Positions 7,716 to 14,572 of a stretch of 15,852 nucleotides of DNA are shown in pieces; position 1 is the stretch's first letter, and each line of letters begins with the position of its first letter. The stretch spans positions 1 through 15,852 of the forward strand of contig CAZJEB010000019.1 in the NCBI GenBank assembly GCA_964544955.1, written 5' to 3'. The position numbers and the translations under genes were made by a program. A model generated the notes under the pieces. It saw nothing but the letters and a program-made list of their open reading frames with translations, made no database searches and had not been told where the DNA came from. Source of the DNA: JAAZPT01 sp964544955. GTDB lineage: Bacteria; Bacillota; Clostridia; Christensenellales; Aristaeellaceae.

Positions 7716-7742
7716 TTTAAAGGCTATTAACAGCCACTTAAA
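7716..7742. repeat. Imperfect dyad between divergent promoters
   Basis: Between the two outward-facing -35 boxes lies an imperfect palindrome. Arms TTTAA (7716-7720) and GGCT (7722-7725) mirror AGCC (7732-7735) and TTAAA (7738-7742) around a central TTAA (7727-7730), with one base of asymmetry. It could bind a regulator of both genes or be chance in AT-rich DNA. Confidence 0.35.
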
Positions 7743-7746
7743 TAAC

Positions 7747-7775
7747 TTTACAACAATGTTTTATTATGGTATTAT
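7747..7775 (+). promoter_or_regulatory. Candidate extended -10 promoter for plsX operon
   Basis: TTTACA (7747-7752) and TATTAT (7770-7775) are 17 bases apart, with TGG directly before the -10, making an extended -10 element. The predicted start near 7782 gives a leader of about 120 bases before plsX. Confidence 0.65.
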
Positions 7776-7782
7776 TACTTGT

Positions 7783-7802
7783 GTTGTTGATTATTTAACA
7801 AC
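7783..7802 (+). promoter_or_regulatory. Inverted repeat at the predicted plsX transcription start
   Basis: GTTGTTGA (7783-7790) pairs with TTTAACAAC's last eight bases (7795-7802), including one G-T pair, around a 4-base loop. Lying at the predicted start site, it could be an operator or a 5' hairpin protecting the mRNA. Confidence 0.4.
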
Positions 7803-7824
7803 ATAAATTTTTTGAATTTTTAAG

Positions 7825-7844
7825 CTTTTAATGGTGATTAAAAG
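7825..7844 (+). promoter_or_regulatory. Second hairpin in plsX leader
   Basis: CTTTTAAT (7825-7832) and ATTAAAAG (7837-7844) form a perfect 8-bp stem with a GGTG loop. Its 3' arm could instead pair with TCTTTT at 7855-7860 in a T-rich tract, so an alternative fold is possible. The stem is AT-rich and weak. Confidence 0.35.
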
Positions 7845-7900
7845 AAGCCTTTTGTCTTTTTTAATTAAATTAACTATTAAATATTACGCAGGAGGATTAG

Positions 7901-8905
7901 ATGCGAATTTACTTAGATGCTATGGGTGGCGATAATGCTCCCGAAGCAACAGTTCTTGGCTCTTTAGAGGCTTTAGACCGTTTTGAAAACCTAACAATAG
8001 TTTTATCTGGTATAAAAGAAGAAATTGAAAAACATTTAGTTGATAAAGAGTATGATAAAAGCCGCTTAATAATAGAGCATTCAAGTGAATTAATTGGCAA
8101 TGATGAGGCTCCTGTAATGGCTATAAGGCAAAAGAAAGACTCTGCAATAGTTAAAGGTATGTTAGCCTTAAGGGATAAAGAAGTTGATGCTTTTGTATCT
8201 GCAGGTTCAACAGGTGCAGTATTGGCCGGTGGAATGTTTAGGCTTGGTAGGCTTAAGGGAATTGAAAGACCTGCCCTTGCACCACTACTTCCAAATGGTA
8301 AAGACTTTTTTCTACTTATAGACTGTGGCGCTAACGTAGATTGTAAACCTGAGTACTTAAAGCAATTTGCCCTTATGGGAAATGCATATATGAAAAGCGT
8401 GAGGAATTTAGAAAACCCACGTATTGGTTTATTAAATAATGGTGCAGAGGCTGAAAAAGGCAATGAACTTACAAAGGCCGCCTATAAACTTATAGAAGGT
8501 ACAAATTTAAACTTTGTTGGGAACATTGAAGGCCGAGAGGTTACCCATGCTATTGCTGACGTATTGGTATGCGACGGCTTTAGTGGAAATATTGTACTTA
8601 AGTTCATGGAAGGGGTTGTTGAAACCCTTATGGGCATAATTAAAACAGAACTTATGAGCGATAAATTGAGTAAAGTTGGTGCCCTATTCGCAAAACCAGC
8701 ATTTAAGCGCATAAAGAAAAGTATGGATTATACTGAAGTAGGTGGCGCACCATTGCTTGGTGTAAATGGAGTAGTAGTAAAGGCTCACGGATCTTCAAAC
8801 GCACACTCAATAGCATCTGCCATAGCTCAAGCGGTACATATGGTAGAAGTAAACTTGTCACAACGCATAGAATCAAGCTTAACGGCTGATAATGCTTGTA
8901 AATAA
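7901..8905 (+). CDS. plsX: Phosphate acyltransferase PlsX
   Basis: PlsX converts acyl-ACP and phosphate to acyl-phosphate, which PlsY uses to start phospholipid synthesis; it works at the inner face of the membrane. The 334-residue length is normal. It opens with the family hallmark IYLDAMGGDNAPEA and keeps SAGSTGAVLAGG at about 105-116, IDCGANVDCKPEYL, and VCDGFSGNIVLK. A strong GGAGG (7891-7895) lies 5 bases before the ATG. acpP follows 28 bases later, so the enzyme and its acyl-carrier substrate are encoded together. FapR- or FabT-type control is common for such operons elsewhere; no exact match to either operator is seen here. Confidence 0.97.
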   Translation: MRIYLDAMGGDNAPEATVLGSLEALDRFENLTIVLSGIKEEIEKHLVDKEYDKSRLIIEHSSELIGNDEAPVMAIRQKKDSAIVKGMLALRDKEVDAFVSAGSTGAVLAGGMFRLGRLKGIERPALAPLLPNGKDFFLLIDCGANVDCKPEYLKQFALMGNAYMKSVRNLENPRIGLLNNGAEAEKGNELTKAAYKLIEGTNLNFVGNIEGREVTHAIADVLVCDGFSGNIVLKFMEGVVETLMGIIKTELMSDKLSKVGALFAKPAFKRIKKSMDYTEVGGAPLLGVNGVVVKAHGSSNAHSIASAIAQAVHMVEVNLSQRIESSLTADNACK

Positions 8906-8933
8906 TTATTAAGGATTTTTAGGAGGATTTATT

Positions 8934-9161
8934 ATGACATTCGATAAAGTTAGAGATATGTTAGCAGAACAAATGCAAATTGATGCAAATACAATAAAAC
9001 CAGAAAGCCGCCTTGTTGAGGATTTAAGGGCAGATAGCGCCAATGTTATGGTATTAATATTGGAAATGGAAACTCAGTTTGATATTGAAGTTGCTGATGA
9101 AGCTATATTAAGCTTAAAAACTGTACAAGATATAGTTGATTATATAGATAAAGCAGAATAA
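8934..9161 (+). CDS. acpP: Acyl carrier protein with variant DSA motif
   Basis: ACP carries growing acyl chains on a 4'-phosphopantetheine arm during fatty-acid synthesis. The 75-residue acidic protein has the expected four-helix pattern. The attachment serine is S35 in LRADSANVMVL. The usual motif is DSLD; here the Leu is Ala and the Asp is Asn, at the start of helix II, which is the face recognised by AcpS and fatty-acid enzymes. Location between plsX and rnc is standard for Firmicutes and argues that this is the housekeeping ACP rather than a secondary-metabolism carrier. AGGAGG lies 7 bases before the ATG. Confidence 0.95.
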   Translation: MTFDKVRDMLAEQMQIDANTIKPESRLVEDLRADSANVMVLILEMETQFDIEVADEAILSLKTVQDIVDYIDKAE

Positions 9162-9167
9162 TATTTT

Positions 9168-9203
9168 GCCGATAGAGGTAGATTTGTTTATGCCTTTATC
9201 GGC
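9168..9203 (+). promoter_or_regulatory. Long hairpin between acpP and rnc
   Basis: GCCGATAGAGG (9168-9178) pairs with CCTTTATCGGC (9193-9203) in an 11-bp stem with one G-T pair and a 14-base loop. It fills most of the 62-base gap, begins 6 bases after the acpP stop and ends 20 bases before the rnc start. The bases after it (TTATTATTTA) are only moderately T-rich, so it may be a weak attenuator, a processing site or an mRNA stability element. Confidence 0.65.
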
Positions 9204-9223
9204 TTATTATTTACGGAGTACTA

Positions 9224-9889
9224 ATGGATAAACTTTTTAAAGCTTTAAACTATACATTTAAAGATGTAAACATTTTAAAGCTTGCCCTCACCCACCCATC
9301 AAAGTCTGAAAACAACAATCAAAGATTAGAGTTTTTAGGGGATGCTGTTTTGGAGCTTGTTATAAGCGAAAGACTATTTAATAAGTATCAAAATAAGGAT
9401 GAAGGCTATTTAACTAGCCTTAAAACAAGGTTAGTTTGTAGAACTGCCTTGGTTAAATTAGCAAAGCAAATTGGCCTTGGTAACTTCTTAATTTTGGAGC
9501 AAAGTCACGAAAAAAGTGGCGGCCGAAATAATTCACATAACCTTGAAGATGCTATGGAAGCTGTTTTTGCCGCAGTATATATAGATGGTGGTTTTGATGC
9601 AGTTAAAAAAGTAATAACTGAACTTTATAATTCTTTACCAGAATTAGAAAATAGTATTCCTGAAAACAGCAAGGGTATATTGCAAGAATATGCTCAAGCT
9701 AATAAATTAAGCTTACCAGAATATACTGTTTTAATGCAGGAAGGCCCAGATCATAACAGCAGTTTTACTATTGAATTAAAGTTAGAAGGAAAAGTTTTAT
9801 CCCAAGCAAAGGCAAAAAGCATAAAGGAAGCTGAAAGGCTTGCAGCTGCATTGGCTTTGGAAAACTTAGGCATTAAGGAGAATGATTAA
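9224..9889 (+). CDS. rnc: Ribonuclease III
   Basis: RNase III cleaves double-stranded RNA in rRNA precursors and mRNAs and acts as a dimer. The 221 residues have the catalytic domain (1-145) with signature RLEFLGDAVLELV and metal ligands E36, D40, D109 and E112, plus E60. A double-stranded RNA-binding domain spans about 153-219 (KGILQEYAQ, GPDHNSSFTIEL, AKSIKEAERLAAALAL). The residue equivalent to E. coli E38 is Q33, a position that varies in the family. GGAG lies 7 bases before the ATG. The stop codon directly abuts the smc ATG, so rnc and smc are probably translationally coupled. Confidence 0.96.
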   Translation: MDKLFKALNYTFKDVNILKLALTHPSKSENNNQRLEFLGDAVLELVISERLFNKYQNKDEGYLTSLKTRLVCRTALVKLAKQIGLGNFLILEQSHEKSGGRNNSHNLEDAMEAVFAAVYIDGGFDAVKKVITELYNSLPELENSIPENSKGILQEYAQANKLSLPEYTVLMQEGPDHNSSFTIELKLEGKVLSQAKAKSIKEAERLAAALALENLGIKEND

Positions 9890-12800
9890 ATGAGGCTAAC
9901 AAGCCTTGAATTGTTCGGTTTTAAAAGTTTTAATCAAAAAACCGAAATATTATTTCCTAAAAGAATAACAGGTATAGTTGGACCCAACGGATCAGGCAAA
10001 AGCAATATTGCTGATGCTGTGCGTTGGGTTTTAGGCGAGCAGAATCCTCGCCTTTTACGTGGTGGTAAAATGGAGGACGTTATATTTAACGGAACCCAAA
10101 AGAAAAAACCAATGAACTATTGTGAGGTTTCGCTCTTGTTTGATAACAACGATAAAACCTTACACCCTGATTATAAAGAAATAATGGTAACACGCCGTGT
10201 TTATCGTAGTGGTGATAGCGAATACGAAATAAATAAAACCCCTTGCCGTTTAAAAGATATTGTTGAAATGTTTAGCGATACTGGGATAGGCAAGGAAGGT
10301 TATTCCATAATAAGCCAAGGTAGAATTGATGAAATATTATCAAGAAACACTGAAGATAGGCGTGCTGTTTTTGAAGAAGCAGCGGGTATAAGTTATTATA
10401 AAATACAAAAGCGTGAAGCTGAAAATCGTTTAAGAAGAGCAGAAGAAAACTTACAAAGAATTAACGATATAGCTGACGAGCAACAAAATTTACTAGAGCC
10501 TCTAAGGTTGCAAGCTGAAGCTGCTAAAAGTTACCTTGCACTATCTAGTAGTTTGAAGGAAATATCTGCCTCAATATTTTTATTTGAATATGACAGGCTT
10601 TCTTCGCGTAAAAACACATTAAACAACAATTATAAAGATGTATCTGACGAGCTAGAAAACTATGAAATTTCTTTAAATGAATTAAAAAATAGTACAGAAA
10701 ACTTGCAGGAATTATCATCAAGCTTAGAAGAAGAATGTTCTAACGCTGCAGAAAATACAATATTGGCTGAAAGAGAATATAGCAAATTAAAAGAAGATTA
10801 TACAAGTTTAAACACCAAAGCCGAAAGCCTTGGTGCTAATTTAGTGCATTATAAAGCAGAGTTATCACGAATAGCTGAAAACGAAGCTAAGTTAAATGAT
10901 GAAATTAGCAAAGGTTCATCAGGAAAAGAGGAAGCTAAAAAACTTTTAGATTCCGTTAGTCATGAATTGAAAAAAACCGAAGATAAATATAATAAGCTTT
11001 TAGTTGAAGTAAATTCGCTATCCACAAAAAGTGAAGAATTAAAAACAAAATTGATGGATACCATTAATGCATCTAGCATTACCGAAAGCGGTAGGTCAAG
11101 GCAAAAAGCTATAAAAGAGCAAATGCAAATTAGGTGTAAAGAACTAAAAGAGCTTCAATTAAAAACAAAAACGGCCAATGAAGACATATATAATAATTAT
11201 AAAAATACTGAAAATAGCTTAAATGAAGAAAAAACTAGATTAATAAAGCTTAAAGAAAATAGCGACAAAATAAACAATGATTTAGAAACAGTAATATTTA
11301 ACATAAGGGAAAAAAGAAGTGCAGCACAAGAATGTAGCGAGCATTTAAGCTCTATAACAAGTAAACATAAAACTATGACAGATATGGCTTATGACTTTGA
11401 AGGGTATGCCTATGCTGTTAAGCACGCCTTAACCATTGCAAGAAACAAGGACTTAAGTGGCGTATATGGCACAGTAGCAAATATAATACAAGTACCAAAA
11501 GAATATGAAACAGCAATAGATATGGTGCTTGGTGGCAGTTTACAAAATATTGTTACTGAAAACGAAGATGATGCCAAGTTATTAATAAACGAGCTGAGAA
11601 CAAGGCAAGCTGGCCGTGCAACATTTTTACCTATAAGTTCAGTTAAAAGTTTTAATATTAACAGTGCTGACAGAAAGTATTTAAACAACAAAGGTTGCAT
11701 AGGTATAGCAAGCGATTTATTAAAATATGATAATAAATATAAGGGTATAATTGAAAACCTTTTAGGTAAAACCCTTGTTGTTGAAACACTTCAAGATGGT
11801 ATTGATATTAGGCGTGCTGGTTGTACATTAAGAATGGTTACATTACAAGGTGATGTATTACATAGTGGTGGCTCAATGACTGGTGGCTCTGTAAAAGCTA
11901 ATACAGGTAGTTTATTAGCAAGGGAAAGAATTATTGCAGAATTAAGTGAAGAAATAAATATAAAAAAATCAGAACTTGATAGCTTAAATAGGCAATATAC
12001 TCAATACCAAGCTGACCGCGCAATAATAGAAAATAATAGAAAAGAAATAGAACAATTATTGCACGATCAAGAAATTGTAATAGCAAGAATATCGGAAAAA
12101 TTAATATCTATTAAAAATGATATTGATGATTACTTGGGTCAGGACCAAGAAACTGAAGATGCTATAGAACAGTTAGAACACAACATTGCAGATATTGATG
12201 CTCAATTACAAAACTTGGAAGAACAAAGTGGTAAAACTGCTTTGGACACCGAAAATTTGAACAAGGAAATAGAAAAAATAAGCTTGGAGTATGAGAATAA
12301 AAACGAACTTTGTGAAAATTTAAGGGAAGAATTAACTCTAAAAAAATTAGAACACTCTGATGTTGACCATATTTACAAGCAACTACTAAAAGATGAATTA
12401 AGGACTACTAGTGACCTTGAGGAATCAAATAAGCTTAAAGAAACTATAAGTAAACAACTAGCTGAAACTGAAGTAACATTAATAGATTTAAACGCCAGTA
12501 TAAATATAAACAAAACCGAACAAATGGGCGCTAAGGAAAAATCGGAACTAGCTATTAAAAACCAAAAATCACTAGAATCAAAAAGACAAGATACTAATAA
12601 AAAGCTAAGAATGCAACAGGAAGAAGAAGGCAATATAAGGCAGGCTCAAATGAAAGCTGTTGAAAAGCAACATAGGCTAGAGCTGCAAATTCAAAATGTT
12701 CAAAGTGAGCAGAAATCCTTATCCGAAAACCTTTGGAATAGGTTTGAACTTAGCTATTCAAATGCTGAACAGTATAGAGTTGAAAATAACTTTGATATAT

Positions 12801-13465
12801 CAAAAGCTACTAAGCAACAGAATGATATACAGTTACAAATTCGTGATTTAGGTACTGTTAACGTAAACGCTGTTGAAGAATATAATGATTTAAAAACCAG
12901 GAATGATCAATTGGTTATACAGCGCGATGACTTGCTTGCATCTATAAAGGATATAAATTCTTTAATAAGCAAGTTAGTTAAAAACATGGAAATTCAATTT
13001 GTTGAAAACTTTACAAAGCTAAAGAATTATTTTTCAATAACATTTACACGTTTATTTGGTGGTGGCCAATGTGATATTGAGCTAACAGATATAAGTAAAC
13101 CATTAGATTGTGGTATAGATATAGTTGTACAACCCCCAGGCAAGAAAAAACAGCTATTAAGTTTATTTAGTGGCGGAGAAAGGGCTTTAACTGCAATTGC
13201 TTTAATATTTGCAATGTTAATGTTACGCCCCTCCCCCTTCTGCGTATTTGATGAAATTGATGCTGCCCTTGATGATGCAAACATAAATTACTTTGCTGAT
13301 TATTTAAAAGAATTTTCAAGCAATACACAATTTATTGTTGTTACCCATAGGAAAGGCACAATGGAGCGTTGCGACTCGCTATATGGAGTTACTATGGCTG
13401 AAAAAGGTGTATCAACAATGCTTAGCATTGACCTATCTACATACGAGGAAGAACTAGAAGCATAA
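9890..13465 (+). CDS. smc: Chromosome partition protein SMC
   Basis: SMC is the ATPase that, with ScpA and ScpB, extrudes DNA loops and organises the nucleoid. At 1191 residues it has the full layout. The N-terminal head has Walker A GPNGSGKS (31-38) and a Q-loop in SIISQGRI. A first coiled coil runs about 165-510, the hinge is at about 520-665 and ends in glycine-rich GGSMTGGSVK, and a second coiled coil runs about 670-1000. The C-terminal head has signature SGGE (1094-1097), Walker B FCVFDE with D1121 and E1122, the D-loop AALDD, and VVTHRKGTME. The ATG immediately follows the rnc stop, with AAGGAG inside rnc as ribosome binding site. No ftsY follows, although smc-ftsY is a frequent pair in Firmicutes. 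Confidence 0.98.
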   Translation: MRLTSLELFGFKSFNQKTEILFPKRITGIVGPNGSGKSNIADAVRWVLGEQNPRLLRGGKMEDVIFNGTQKKKPMNYCEVSLLFDNNDKTLHPDYKEIMVTRRVYRSGDSEYEINKTPCRLKDIVEMFSDTGIGKEGYSIISQGRIDEILSRNTEDRRAVFEEAAGISYYKIQKREAENRLRRAEENLQRINDIADEQQNLLEPLRLQAEAAKSYLALSSSLKEISASIFLFEYDRLSSRKNTLNNNYKDVSDELENYEISLNELKNSTENLQELSSSLEEECSNAAENTILAEREYSKLKEDYTSLNTKAESLGANLVHYKAELSRIAENEAKLNDEISKGSSGKEEAKKLLDSVSHELKKTEDKYNKLLVEVNSLSTKSEELKTKLMDTINASSITESGRSRQKAIKEQMQIRCKELKELQLKTKTANEDIYNNYKNTENSLNEEKTRLIKLKENSDKINNDLETVIFNIREKRSAAQECSEHLSSITSKHKTMTDMAYDFEGYAYAVKHALTIARNKDLSGVYGTVANIIQVPKEYETAIDMVLGGSLQNIVTENEDDAKLLINELRTRQAGRATFLPISSVKSFNINSADRKYLNNKGCIGIASDLLKYDNKYKGIIENLLGKTLVVETLQDGIDIRRAGCTLRMVTLQGDVLHSGGSMTGGSVKANTGSLLARERIIAELSEEINIKKSELDSLNRQYTQYQADRAIIENNRKEIEQLLHDQEIVIARISEKLISIKNDIDDYLGQDQETEDAIEQLEHNIADIDAQLQNLEEQSGKTALDTENLNKEIEKISLEYENKNELCENLREELTLKKLEHSDVDHIYKQLLKDELRTTSDLEESNKLKETISKQLAETEVTLIDLNASININKTEQMGAKEKSELAIKNQKSLESKRQDTNKKLRMQQEEEGNIRQAQMKAVEKQHRLELQIQNVQSEQKSLSENLWNRFELSYSNAEQYRVENNFDISKATKQQNDIQLQIRDLGTVNVNAVEEYNDLKTRNDQLVIQRDDLLASIKDINSLISKLVKNMEIQFVENFTKLKNYFSITFTRLFGGGQCDIELTDISKPLDCGIDIVVQPPGKKKQLLSLFSGGERALTAIALIFAMLMLRPSPFCVFDEIDAALDDANINYFADYLKEFSSNTQFIVVTHRKGTMERCDSLYGVTMAEKGVSTMLSIDLSTYEEELEA

Positions 13466-13469
13466 TCTA

Positions 13470-13499
13470 ACAATTTTATGCCGTTAAATTGTATTTTTT
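13470..13499 (+). terminator. Weak candidate terminator after smc
   Basis: ACAATTT (13470-13476) and AAATTGT (13486-13492) form a 7-bp AT-rich stem with a 9-base loop, followed by A and six T. It begins 5 bases after the smc stop. The stem is weak, so termination may be partial. Confidence 0.5.
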
Positions 13500-13511
13500 A
13501 ACAAAAAACAC

Positions 13512-13540
13512 TTGAAATAAAAGTGGTTTTGTGATATCAT
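13512..13540 (+). promoter_or_regulatory. Promoter for rpsB-tsf
   Basis: TTGAAA (13512-13517) and TATCAT (13535-13540) are 17 bases apart, and TGA precedes the -10 as an extended -10 element. The predicted start near 13547 leaves a leader of about 98 bases before rpsB. Confidence 0.7.
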
Positions 13541-13555
13541 TTAATAGATTACGCA

Positions 13556-13620
13556 CCTTTGTTGTAAAGCCGATTGTGGTTGCAAATGCAATTGTCCGGT
13601 TTTAAAGAAAACAACAAGGG
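13556..13620 (+). promoter_or_regulatory. Structured rpsB leader, possible S2 autoregulatory element
   Basis: CCTTTGTTGT (13556-13565) pairs with ACAACAAGGG (13611-13620) in a 10-bp stem with one G-T pair, enclosing 45 bases. Inside, TTGC/GCAA forms a small hairpin and CCG-ATTG can pair with CAAT and CGG across a bulge. The element occupies most of the leader and ends 10 bases before the AAGGAGG ribosome binding site. S2 represses its own operon through the leader in E. coli; whether this RNA does the same is inference. Confidence 0.5.
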
Positions 13621-13644
13621 GTGGAAAAACAAGGAGGAAGAAAA

Positions 13645-14496
13645 ATGGCAGCAATTTCAATGAAACAATTACTTGAAGCAGGCGTACACTTTGGTCACCA
13701 AACACGCCGCTGGAACCCTAAGATGGCTAAGTACATCTTTACTGAACGCAATGGTATCTATATTATAGACTTGCAAAAAACCGTACGCAAAGCCGATGAA
13801 GCTTATAACTTTATTCGTGACAATGCTATGGAAGGCAAATCCGTACTATTTGTAGGTACAAAAAAGCAAGCTCAAGAGAGCATTGAACAAGAAGCAAAAC
13901 GTTGCAACATGTTTTATGTAAACAACCGTTGGTTGGGTGGCATGTTAACAAACTTTGCTACAATCCGTAAACGTGTAGACCGTTTAAACGAAATTGACAA
14001 CATGGAAAAAACAGGCCAATTCGAAGTATTGCCCAAAAAAGAAGTTATTCAACTTGTTCACGAACGTGAAAAACTTGAAGCTAACCTTGGCGGTATTCGC
14101 GAAATGAAAAACTTACCTGGTTTAATGTTTGTAGTAGACCCTCGCAAGGAACACCTTGCAGTTACAGAAGCTCGCAAACTTAACATTCCAATAGTTGCAA
14201 TTGTTGATACAAACTGTGACCCCGACCTTATTGACTACGTTATCCCTGGTAACGATGACGCTATCCGTGCCGTTAAACTTATTAGCGGTAAAATGGCTGA
14301 TGCAGTTTTAGAAGGTAGGCAAGGTTTACAGGACGCCCCTGAAGAAGCTAACCTTGAAGAAAGCTTAGACGCAGCTGATGATAAGCAAGAGCGTCAACAA
14401 CGTAACCGCAACAACCGTACACAACGTAACAATACAGAACGCAAACCTCGTGCACCCCGTGCAGAAAAAGTTGCAGAAGTAGAAGTTGCAGAATAA
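13645..14496 (+). CDS. rpsB: 30S ribosomal protein S2
   Basis: S2 is a small-subunit protein that bridges the head and body of the 30S particle. The 283-residue product starts AAISMKQLLEAGVHFGHQ and keeps RRWNPKM, NNRWLGGMLTNF, LPGLMFVVDPRKE and IVDTNCDPDLIDYVIPGNDDA. An in-frame GTG at 13621 is open, but AAGGAGG (13631-13637) sits 7 bases before the ATG at 13645, and the S2 sequence begins there. The last 55 or so residues form an acidic then Arg/Asn-rich, low-complexity tail beyond the usual S2 core. Arg codons are mostly CGT and CGC, unlike the AGA/AGG-rich smc, as expected for a highly expressed gene. tsf follows. Confidence 0.97.
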   Translation: MAAISMKQLLEAGVHFGHQTRRWNPKMAKYIFTERNGIYIIDLQKTVRKADEAYNFIRDNAMEGKSVLFVGTKKQAQESIEQEAKRCNMFYVNNRWLGGMLTNFATIRKRVDRLNEIDNMEKTGQFEVLPKKEVIQLVHEREKLEANLGGIREMKNLPGLMFVVDPRKEHLAVTEARKLNIPIVAIVDTNCDPDLIDYVIPGNDDAIRAVKLISGKMADAVLEGRQGLQDAPEEANLEESLDAADDKQERQQRNRNNRTQRNNTERKPRAPRAEKVAEVEVAE

Positions 14497-14502
14497 TAGG
14501 AT

Positions 14503-14528
14503 GTGGTTGGTGATTACTCGCCAACCAC
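14503..14528 (+). terminator. Intergenic hairpin between rpsB and tsf, possible attenuator
   Basis: GTGGTTGGTG (14503-14512) pairs with CGCCAACCAC (14519-14528) in a 10-bp GC-rich stem with one G-T pair and a 6-base loop. The tail TCTATTTT has an imperfect T-run, so partial termination or protection of the upstream rpsB mRNA is more likely than a full stop. No convincing separate promoter precedes tsf. Confidence 0.6.
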
Positions 14529-14572
14529 TCTATTTTGAAAAATATAATGATATATTGAAAGGATGATTTTAC

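Noticed and set aside
7909..8463. 184-codon open frame on the minus strand inside plsX
   Set aside because: It is a shadow of plsX: no ribosome binding site, no family resemblance, and the plus-strand frame is a clear PlsX.
13621..13644. GTG at 13621 as the rpsB start
   Set aside because: It would place the AAGGAGG ribosome binding site inside the coding region; S2 homology starts at the ATG at 13645.
14543..14548. TATAAT upstream of tsf as a separate tsf promoter
   Set aside because: The position 17 bases upstream reads GCCAAC inside the hairpin, with no -35 resemblance.
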